Assembly: GCA_964471535.1 (NCBI GenBank)
Contig: CAYYHA010000011.1
Coordinates: 1-40,353 of the forward strand
Source of the DNA: CAYYHA01 sp964471535
GTDB taxonomy: Bacteria > Myxococcota > Myxococcia > SLRQ01
Length of the DNA stretch: 40,353 nucleotides
Direction of reading: 5' to 3'
Below are positions 34,792-40,353 of this stretch, piece by piece. A model generated the notes under the pieces. It was not told the DNA's origin. It saw only the letters and a list, made by a program, of their open reading frames with translations, and did no database searches. The translations under genes and the position numbers were made by a program. Each line of letters begins with the position of its first letter. Position 1 is the first letter of the stretch.

Positions 34792-35506
34792 AGCGGTCCT
34801 CGCGGACCTGCTGCGCGCGGCGGGCTGCGACCTGTCGGTGGAGGAGGTGCGCTTCGAGTTCGAGGCGGCCCTCGAGGAGGACGAAGAGACGCGTCCCGGA
34901 GACATCATCCCCCTGCTCTTCGAACGTGAGCCCCGTTTCCGCAGCACCGACGAGGCACGGCGCCTCTACCAGAACCTCTTCGGGCTGTGGAACGAAGTGC
35001 GCGCGGCGCGGCGCGGTGGGGCGCTTCCCATCCTCGAAACGCCGGCCCCGCCCCCGGCCCCGCCGCCCGAGGGGGCGGTCGAGGGCCGCGAGGTCCCGGC
35101 CGCCTACGTCACCTACGTGGCGCAGGTCCTGCTCTCCGATCCGAGGGCGCAGCGCCGCGCCGAGGATCGGCTGGAGAACCGGCAGCCGGAGCTCGTCGCG
35201 TGGTTTCGGGACGCCCTCGCCGACGCCGAGCCGCAGGCCGAGGAGTTCGGTCTGGGTCTGTGCGTCGTGGCCCACGAGGCCTTTCGCCACGCCTTCGGGC
35301 CGCGCCTCGGCGTCGCCTCGAGCGGACATGCGACGGGCGAGGTCGGGGGTGCGGCGGAGCCGCAGCCCGCGCTTGCCGCCTACATGGAGGACGCCCTTGA
35401 CGAGGCGATGGAGGTCGAGGAGGAACCCCTGTGCGAGGCAGACCGAGCCCTGCTCTCGCGCCTGTTGCGGCGGGTCCGTTTGGCGCTGACCGAAGCGGTG
35501 CGCTAG
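34769..35506 (+). CDS. Conserved-looking acidic helical protein of unknown function
   Basis: A 245-residue protein I do not recognise. It has no signal peptide or membrane segment. It is acidic and mostly helical in pattern, with a Pro-rich hinge (APPPAPPPEGAVEG) dividing an N-terminal domain of about 90 residues from a C-terminal domain of about 140. The C-terminal part contains a helix with VVAHEAFRHAFGPRLG and a cluster of Glu residues (EDALDEAMEVEEEPLCE). The ATG start lies inside the end of the metalloprotease gene, and the next gene begins 13 bases after its stop, so all three look like one unit. The composition matches its neighbours, with no sign of recent transfer. Strong third-position G/C bias in this frame supports it as real coding sequence. 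Confidence 0.65.
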   Translation: MDARYEGEAVLADLLRAAGCDLSVEEVRFEFEAALEEDEETRPGDIIPLLFEREPRFRSTDEARRLYQNLFGLWNEVRAARRGGALPILETPAPPPAPPPEGAVEGREVPAAYVTYVAQVLLSDPRAQRRAEDRLENRQPELVAWFRDALADAEPQAEEFGLGLCVVAHEAFRHAFGPRLGVASSGHATGEVGGAAEPQPALAAYMEDALDEAMEVEEEPLCEADRALLSRLLRRVRLALTEAVR

Positions 35507-35519
35507 GCTCTTCTATACG

Positions 35520-35858
35520 GTGCGTAAACCGCAGATCATCCTCGCTGGTCTTCTCGGCGGCGCCGCACTCGTCGCCGGCGGTGTGGTGCTCGGGCGTTCG
35601 CTGGCGCGTCGCGCACGGGAGCGGGCCTGGCGCCGCGCGCCCGGGCGAAGCCCGCGCAACCCCGTGCGGGTCCGCTGCTTCGACGAGATCGACGCTGCGG
35701 TGGACGCGGCGCGCTGCTGGTGCGGCGGCCGCCTGCGCCTTCGGGCCGAGGCCGGCCGCCAGGGCCCCGCCGGTGCGGTGCGCGTCGCCCGGGCGGAGTG
35801 CCGAGCGTGCGGCGTGGTGCACTTCCTCTTCTTCGACCTCTCGGAAGTGCGCCACTAA
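35520..35858 (+). CDS. Small membrane-anchored CxC/CxxC (zinc ribbon-like) protein
   Basis: A 112-residue protein of unknown function starting at GTG. Residues about 6-25 form one hydrophobic helix (IILAGLLGGAALVAGGVVLG), followed by a very basic stretch that would stay in the cytoplasm. The C-terminal half has two cysteine pairs, CWC and CRAC, about 25 residues apart, separated by short strands (LRLRAEA, VARAECRACGVVHFLFFDL). This spacing suits a zinc ribbon. The gene lies between the unknown acidic-protein gene and the sigma factor. It has no recognisable partner, but its tight spacing suggests co-transcription with the metalloprotease set. Confidence 0.65.
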   Translation: MRKPQIILAGLLGGAALVAGGVVLGRSLARRARERAWRRAPGRSPRNPVRVRCFDEIDAAVDAARCWCGGRLRLRAEAGRQGPAGAVRVARAECRACGVVHFLFFDLSEVRH

Positions 35859-35869
35859 CGCGCAAACGA

Positions 35870-35898
35870 TTGACTTTAAACGGCTTTCTCGGTTTTTC
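35870..35898 (+). promoter_or_regulatory. Possible promoter region ahead of the sigma factor gene
   Basis: An AT-rich island, unusual in this window, begins TTGACTTTAAACGG and continues to GGTTTTTCC. It contains a good -35-like TTGACT, but no good -10 at 17 bases. It may be the site of a non-standard sigma promoter or simply the end of the upstream unit. Confidence 0.25.
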
Positions 35899-35956
35899 CG
35901 CCGCGGTGGAGATCCCACCCTCTTGCGCTCGTGCGCACCATGGCCACCTTGTGCCC

Positions 35957-36802
35957 ATGGCGCGCACACCGCTCGATGCCTACCTGGCGGAGCTGTCGCA
36001 GTACCCACCTTTGTCCCGCGAGGAAGAGGCCGAGCTGGCGCGGCGATGGCGGCGAACGGGCGACCGAGCCGCCTTCGAGCGCCTCGTCCGGTCCAACCTG
36101 CGCTTCGTCGTCAGCGTCGCCCGCAGCTACCGGGCCTACGGTCTGCCCATCGAGGACCTCATCCAGGAGGGCAACCTGGGCCTCATCCGCGCGGTGGAGA
36201 AGTTCGATCCCGACAAGGGCGTGCGCCTGGTGACCTACGCGCGCTGGTGGATCCGCGCCTACATCCAGAACTACGTCGTCGCCCGCTACTCCATGGTGAA
36301 GGTGGGTACCACGCAGGCGGAACGGAAGATGTTTTTTGCGCTTGCCCGTGCCCGCCGGCACCTCGCCGGAGGTGGGGACGAGGTGGACAGCGCCGCTCTC
36401 GCCGAGGCCTTCGGGGTCACCCCGGAAGAGGTGGAGGATCTCGAGCGCCGCCTGAAGGGGCGCGATGCCTCCATCGATGCGCCCGCGTTCGCCGACGACG
36501 AGGACGCCACGCTCGGCGACTTCCTGCCCGACGGCGCGCCGCCGCCCGAGGAGTGTGTCGCTGCGCAGGAGGCGCAGGCCGAGGCGCGCCGCCTCCTCGA
36601 CGGCGCCCTGCAGTGCCTCGACGAGCGCGAGCGCTGGATCGTCAGCCGCCGGCTGATGAGCGACGAGCCGCTGACCCTGCGAGAGGTGGGGGAGCACTTC
36701 GGCTTTTCGCGCGAGCGCGCGCGGCAGGTGGAGGCCCGGGCGCTGCGCCGCCTGCGCTCGCACCTTGGCGGCGCACCGGGCGTAACTGAGGCGGTCGCGT
36801 AG
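35957..36802 (+). CDS. rpoH: Sigma-70 family factor, RpoH/sigma-32-like
   Basis: A 281-residue alternative sigma factor with regions 1.2, 2, 3 and 4. Region 1.2/2 runs from LDAYLAELSQYPPLSREEE through NLRFVVSVARSY to GLPIEDLIQEGNLGLIRAVE and YARWWIRAYIQNYV. The RpoH box, which separates sigma-32 from housekeeping factors, is present as QAERKMFFALARARR. Region 4.2 has the helix-turn-helix LTLREVGEHFGFSRERARQVE. In myxobacteria RpoH-like factors (SigB, SigC and relatives) direct heat-shock, starvation and sporulation genes, so the exact stimulus cannot be read from sequence. The ATG follows GTGCCC; an in-frame GTG six bases earlier is possible. The upstream AT-rich patch may carry the promoter. 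Confidence 0.9.
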   Translation: MARTPLDAYLAELSQYPPLSREEEAELARRWRRTGDRAAFERLVRSNLRFVVSVARSYRAYGLPIEDLIQEGNLGLIRAVEKFDPDKGVRLVTYARWWIRAYIQNYVVARYSMVKVGTTQAERKMFFALARARRHLAGGGDEVDSAALAEAFGVTPEEVEDLERRLKGRDASIDAPAFADDEDATLGDFLPDGAPPPEECVAAQEAQAEARRLLDGALQCLDERERWIVSRRLMSDEPLTLREVGEHFGFSRERARQVEARALRRLRSHLGGAPGVTEAVA

Positions 36803-36843
36803 GCGGGCCTCGCGCCCGGCCGAGGCCGGAGCCCTCCGCGCCG

Positions 36844-36892
36844 GCCACGGCGAAGGGGGCAGGCCCTCTGGCCCGCGCCCCTCAGCCGTGGC
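36844..36892. repeat. Long stem-loop just ahead of the antiporter gene
   Basis: GCCACGGC (36844-36851) pairs perfectly with GCCGTGGC (36885-36892). Inside, AGGGG pairs with CCCCT and GGCC with GGCC around a CTCT loop. The result is an almost continuous 49-base hairpin ending 15 bases before the antiporter ATG. There is no T-run. It may stop the sigma-factor transcript, stabilise mRNA or hide the antiporter ribosome-binding site. Confidence 0.75.
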
Positions 36893-36907
36893 AGGGTGGG
36901 CGGCCCC

Positions 36908-38839
36908 ATGGAGCACGCGACCGCGATCCCAGCCCTCACCGTGGCGCTCGCGCTCGCAGCGGGCATGCTGGCCCAGGCGCTCGCGCACCACCTGCGCATC
37001 CCCGGCATCGTCCTCCTCCTCGGCATGGGTGTGCTCCTTGGCCCCGACGTGGCGGGCATCGTGCAGCCGGCCTCCCTCGGCCAAGGACTGCAGATGCTGG
37101 TGGGCTTCGCAGTGGCGGTCATCCTCTTCGAGGGTGGGATGAACCTCGACATCCGCCGGCTGCGCCGCGAGCAGCTCGCCATCCGCGGGTTGTGCACCGT
37201 GGGGGCGCTGGTCACCGCCGTGGGGGGCGCGCTGGCCGCCTGGCTCCTGATGGGGTGGGATGCGAGGACCTCCATCCTCTTCGGCACCCTGGTCATCGTC
37301 ACCGGTCCCACGGTGATCCAGCCGCTGTTGCGCCGCATCAAGGTGGACAAGAAGGTGGCGACCGTGCTCGAGGCGGAGGGCATCTTCATCGACGCGGTGG
37401 GCGCCATCGTCGCCGTCGTCGCCCTGGAGGTGGTGATCTCGGACACCGGCCGCGAGGTGGCCATCGGCCTGCTCTCCCTCCCCGGCCGCCTGGCCTTCGG
37501 GACGGCCGTCGGCGCCATCGGCGGCTTTCTCATCGTGGGCATCCTGAAGGTGCGCCACCTCGTCCCCGAGGGTCTCGAGAACACCCTCACGCTCGCCCTC
37601 GCACTGACGCTCTTCCAGGTCTCGAACTACTTCCTTCCCGAAAGCGGCATCGTCTCGGTCTCCATCGCCGGGCTCGTGCTCGGGAACATCAGCACGCCGG
37701 CCGACCGGGAGATCCTGGAGTTCAAGGAGCAGCTGACGGTGATGCTCATCGGGATGCTCTTCGTGCTCCTCGCCGCCGACGTGCGTGTGGCCGAGGTGGT
37801 CGCACTCGGCTGGGGCGGGGTGGCCACGGTGGCCGCCTTGATGCTGGTCGTGCGCCCTCTGAACGTTGCCCTGGGCACGCTCGGGTCCTCCTTGAACCGC
37901 AAGGAGAAGATCTTCATGAGCTGGCTCGCGCCCCGGGGCATCGTCGCGGCGGCGGTCGCCTCGCTCTTCGCCACCACCCTCGAGGCTCAGGGCATCGCCG
38001 GGGGCACGCAGCTCCGCGCGCTCGTCTTCCTGGTCATCGCGGTCACGGTCCTGGTGCAGGGGCTCACCGGGGGCCTGGTGGCGAGCCTCCTCGGCCTGAA
38101 GCGGAGCAGCCGAGGCTGGGTGATCCTCGGGGCGGGTGGCCTCGGCCTCGCTCTCGCCGATCTCCTCGCCCGCGCCGAGGAGGTGGTGCTGGTCGACACC
38201 AATCCCGACCGGGTCACGCAGGCAGAGGCCCGTGGCCACCGGGTCCTCTTCGCCAACGCCCTCGAGGAGCGCACTCGCCTGCGGCTGGAGCTCGAGGTGC
38301 GCCGGGGCGTCGTAGCAACGACGCCCAACAGCGAGGTGAACCTGCTCTTCGCTGAGGCGGCACGAAAGGAATCGAAGGTGCCGCGGGCACTCGTCGCCCT
38401 CCACCGCGGCCGCTCCAAGGTGACCCCAGAGATGGTCGAGTCCATCGGGGCCGAGCTTCTCTTCGGCCGGCCCGTGGAGGTGGACCTGTGGTCGCTGTGG
38501 CTGGAGCGGGGGCAGGCAGAGGTGCGTCCCTTCCGCTTGGAGGCGCCCCCCGAGGAGGGCTCGCCCCTCCCCGAGGACTCGGGCCTCCTCCTGCTGCCGC
38601 TCGTCCGGGCGCGGGGCGATCGGCTGGAGCCCGTTTCGGATCCGGCGGCCTTCGATGGGGGCGCGCAGGTCTACTTCGCCCTCTCCGGAGACCGCCGCGA
38701 GGCGGCCTTCGAGGCCCTCGAGGCCCGAGGATGGGTGCCGGCGGACGCTGCACCAGAGGCAGGTGCACCCGAGGCGGCATCTGTCGTGCCGGGCACTGAC
38801 AGGGAAGCGGCGGGATCCGTCACGGAAACCACAGTGTGA
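36908..38839 (+). CDS. Cation/proton antiporter with C-terminal Rossmann (TrkA-N-like) domain
   Basis: A 643-residue CPA-type Na+(K+)/H+ antiporter. The membrane half (about residues 1-395) has a dozen hydrophobic helices. It shows conserved blocks such as LRIPGIVLLLGMGVLLGPD, VAVILFEGGMNLDI, GTLVIVTGPTVIQPLLRRI and the charged helix IDAVGAIVAVVALEV, then SWLAPRGIVAAAVAS, typical of the NhaP/CPA1 line. From about residue 405 a Rossmann domain follows (VILGAGGLGLALADLL, VVLVDTNPDRVTQA), as in TrkA-N/RCK_N domains that bind NAD(H) and gate transport. The last 130 residues are a variable soluble tail. The ATG was preferred over an in-frame GTG 12 bases upstream. It probably supports pH and salt homeostasis. 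Its 3' end overlaps the converging outer-membrane gene by 20 bases. Confidence 0.9.
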   Translation: MEHATAIPALTVALALAAGMLAQALAHHLRIPGIVLLLGMGVLLGPDVAGIVQPASLGQGLQMLVGFAVAVILFEGGMNLDIRRLRREQLAIRGLCTVGALVTAVGGALAAWLLMGWDARTSILFGTLVIVTGPTVIQPLLRRIKVDKKVATVLEAEGIFIDAVGAIVAVVALEVVISDTGREVAIGLLSLPGRLAFGTAVGAIGGFLIVGILKVRHLVPEGLENTLTLALALTLFQVSNYFLPESGIVSVSIAGLVLGNISTPADREILEFKEQLTVMLIGMLFVLLAADVRVAEVVALGWGGVATVAALMLVVRPLNVALGTLGSSLNRKEKIFMSWLAPRGIVAAAVASLFATTLEAQGIAGGTQLRALVFLVIAVTVLVQGLTGGLVASLLGLKRSSRGWVILGAGGLGLALADLLARAEEVVLVDTNPDRVTQAEARGHRVLFANALEERTRLRLELEVRRGVVATTPNSEVNLLFAEAARKESKVPRALVALHRGRSKVTPEMVESIGAELLFGRPVEVDLWSLWLERGQAEVRPFRLEAPPEEGSPLPEDSGLLLLPLVRARGDRLEPVSDPAAFDGGAQVYFALSGDRREAAFEALEARGWVPADAAPEAGAPEAASVVPGTDREAAGSVTETTV

Positions 38840-39413
38840 AGCCTGCGGCCCCGAAGGGGCCGGCCCCACCGCTGAAGTCCAGGTTGGTGCTGTCCCCGAA
38901 GTCCACCTGCGCCGAGAGGCCCACCTCCGCGAAGAGGCTCATGTCCTGCCACAGGAGGTACTCCCCCTTCAGGCCCGCTTCGAGGAGCATCACCACGTCC
39001 CCCACCAGCACGATCCCCCCGCCACCAAAGGCACCGATGAACCCGTCGGTGGAGGGAAAGAAGACGCTCTCGAGGCGGGCCGCCGCTAGGAGGGTGAACG
39101 CGGCGTCCCGGCCCAGGTTCTGCAGGCTCGGCCGGAGGATCACCTCGCCGGCAAGGCCGTCCCCAGCGAAGTAGCGCAGTGAGACCCCCGACTCACCGGC
39201 GAGCAGGTGGTGGGCGCCGATCCCGAAGCGTCCGGTCAGGACGTCGGTGGCGCGGGTGGCCGCCGGTGGCGGCATCACCTCTGCTGTCCCCTCGTACTCG
39301 GTGAAGCCGTCCTCGCGCGCGGACGCGGGCTGTGCCGGAAGCTCGAGCGGCATCAGGATCGCGCAGAGCACGAGGCCGGTGAGGCATCGGGTGGGCGAAG
39401 GGAACACGTTCAT
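38820..39413 (-). CDS. Small outer-membrane beta-barrel protein of unknown function
   Basis: A 197-residue exported protein. GGAGGTAG about six bases upstream fixes the ATG start; a longer frame adds 20 residues with no signal. The signal peptide is MNVFPSPTRCLTGLVLCAILM and onwards, cleaved near ASA-RED. After a short linker the rest is a set of alternating amphipathic strands rich in Gly and aromatics (GVSLRYFAGDGLAGEVILR, AAFTLLAAARLESVFF, GGGGIVLVGDVVML, MSLFAEVGLSAQVDFG). It ends in a Phe-terminated strand (FGAAGFTLWFP), the usual signal for outer-membrane insertion. An eight-stranded OmpA/OmpX-like barrel is likely. Its function is unknown. It is divergent from hemF. Confidence 0.8.
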   Translation of the reverse strand: MNVFPSPTRCLTGLVLCAILMPLELPAQPASAREDGFTEYEGTAEVMPPPAATRATDVLTGRFGIGAHHLLAGESGVSLRYFAGDGLAGEVILRPSLQNLGRDAAFTLLAAARLESVFFPSTDGFIGAFGGGGIVLVGDVVMLLEAGLKGEYLLWQDMSLFAEVGLSAQVDFGDSTNLDFSGGAGPFGAAGFTLWFP

Positions 39414-39499
39414 GGCTGCTACCTCCTTCGGGCTGACCCTACCGCCCTTCGAGACCGACCGGTATGCTCGCACGCGTGAGCAGCGGTGAGATAGAAGCG

Positions 39500-40353
39500 A
39501 TGAAGGAGCGGGCGCACGGCTACGTGCGGCAGCTGCAGGACCGCATCTGCGAGGCCCTCGAGGAGATCGATGGCGAGGGCCGCTTCCACGAGGATCGGTG
39601 GGAGCGGGAGGGGGGCGGCGGGGGCATCACCCGCGTCCTCAAGGAGGGACGCCTCTTCGAGAAGGCCGGCGTGAACACCTCCAAGGTCTTCGGGGAGCTG
39701 CCGGAGTCCTTTGCTGCCGAGTTGCAGGGGGAGGGCACCGGCTTCTACGCCACCGGTGTGTCGCTGGTCCTGCACCCGCGCTCGCCCATGGTCCCCACGG
39801 TGCACGCCAACTACCGCTACATCGTGCAGGGAGAGACGGGGTGGTTCGGGGGAGGGGCCGACCTGACGCCCTACTACCTCTTCGACCAGGACGCGGCCCA
39901 CTTCCACCGCGTCCTGAAGGACGCCTGCGACCGCCACGGAGCGGACCTCTATCCCCGCTTCAAAGAGGCCTGCGATCGGTACTTCTACCTGCCGCACCGT
40001 GGGGAGGCACGGGGGGTCGGCGGGATCTTCTACGACGGGCTGATGCCCGACGCGCATCGCAGCCTCGAGGATCTCTTCGCGTTCATGCAGAGCGTCGGAG
40101 ACGCCTTCCTCCCCGCCTACCTTCCCATCGTCAAGCGCCGCGCGGATCTGCCCTATGGGGAGCGGGAGCGCAGCTGGCAGCTCCTCCGCCGCGGCCGCTA
40201 CGTGGAGTTCAATCTCATCTACGACCGGGGCACCCTCTTCGGCCTGAAGACGCGGGGCCGGACCGAATCGATCCTGATGAGCCTGCCCCCGGTGGTGCAC
40301 TTCCCCTACGATCCGAAGCCGCCCGGGGAGGAGGAGGCGCGGCTCCTCGAGGT
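39500..40353 (+). CDS. hemF: Aerobic coproporphyrinogen III oxidase, cut by window end
   Basis: The first 284 residues of HemF, the oxygen-dependent enzyme that converts coproporphyrinogen III to protoporphyrinogen IX in haem synthesis. It aligns almost throughout with the E. coli protein: LQDRICEALEEID, WEREGGGGGITRVL, HANYRYIVQGETGWFGGG, ADLTPYYLF, RGVGGIFYDGL, YLPIVKRRADLPYGERER and RRGRYVEFNLIYDRGTLFGL. The active-site His and the Gly-rich loops are kept. The start was placed at the ATG that matches the usual N-terminal length and has GGTGAG nine bases upstream; an in-frame GTG (39476) and ATG (39464) lie further up. About 15-20 residues should be missing at the 3' end. Its presence implies aerobic growth. 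Confidence 0.95.
   Translation, partial: MKERAHGYVRQLQDRICEALEEIDGEGRFHEDRWEREGGGGGITRVLKEGRLFEKAGVNTSKVFGELPESFAAELQGEGTGFYATGVSLVLHPRSPMVPTVHANYRYIVQGETGWFGGGADLTPYYLFDQDAAHFHRVLKDACDRHGADLYPRFKEACDRYFYLPHRGEARGVGGIFYDGLMPDAHRSLEDLFAFMQSVGDAFLPAYLPIVKRRADLPYGERERSWQLLRRGRYVEFNLIYDRGTLFGLKTRGRTESILMSLPPVVHFPYDPKPPGEEEARLLE

Noticed and set aside
35876..38869. Minus-strand open frame of 997 codons over the sigma factor and antiporter
   Set aside because: The plus-strand genes have unmistakable family motifs; the antisense frame is Glu/Gly/Asp/His-rich shadow sequence.

Overview
The window is one gene-dense, very GC-rich bacterial scaffold with strong third-position G/C bias and about 29 protein-coding genes. 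The content points to Myxococcota or a neighbouring deltaproteobacterial lineage. The clues are a secreted FG-GAP/thrombospondin-3 protein ending in a MYXO-CTERM-like tail, a DUF1588-like/DUF1501 pair, an outer-membrane barrel resembling the myxobacterial TIGR04551 type, an RpoH-like sigma factor and many lipoproteins. No rRNA, tRNA, CRISPR array, prophage or transposase was seen. The scaffold holds one 10-N gap (21578-21587), so it is probably a draft genome or a metagenome bin.

Layout. 1-8.5 kb: end of a DsbA-like thiol oxidoreductase, a 68-residue CxxC protein, a large SNF2 helicase, a cupin lipoprotein, a stand-alone receiver domain, an MFS transporter, a PspC-domain protein and a small AMP-forming ligase, closed by a clear terminator. 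8.6-12.2 kb: a three-gene secreted set (DUF1588-like lipoprotein, Tat-exported DUF1501 protein, single-haem cytochrome-like lipoprotein). 12.2-17 kb: a fused trehalose-6-phosphate synthase/phosphatase divergent from a GH15 hydrolase, then a SAM methyltransferase. 17-24 kb: an acyl-CoA dehydrogenase, the calcium-binding FG-GAP/TSP3 protein, the assembly gap, a TPR membrane protein and a hotdog thioesterase. 24-27.5 kb: an SCP2-like protein overlapping an FAD oxidoreductase, then a GT-C membrane glycosyltransferase. 27.6-32.6 kb: an outer-membrane barrel coupled to a VolA-like surface lipase, followed by a highly structured spacer with a terminator. 32.7-40.3 kb: a cyclophilin, a metalloprotease lipoprotein, two proteins of unknown function, an RpoH-like sigma factor, a cation/proton antiporter with a Rossmann domain, an outer-membrane protein and the start of hemF.

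How the genes fit together. The envelope theme is strong: lipoproteins, barrels, a surface lipase, secreted redox proteins and a giant calcium-binding adhesin-like protein. A second theme is stress and osmotic physiology (trehalose metabolism, RpoH-like sigma factor, PspC, antiporter). A third is acyl-CoA and lipid metabolism (acyl-CoA dehydrogenase, hotdog thioesterase, SCP2-like protein, lipase).

The most informative structural observation is around the gap. The sequence to its left repeats the 3' end of the TPR gene that lies to its right. The sequence to its right repeats the 5' end of the acyl-CoA dehydrogenase gene that lies 3.5 kb to its left. The simplest reading is that two versions of one locus, with and without the FG-GAP/TSP3 gene, were joined end to end. 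The best candidate for an undescribed element is the spacer at 32338-32552, which can fold by eye into one long rod with a central hairpin and a terminator.
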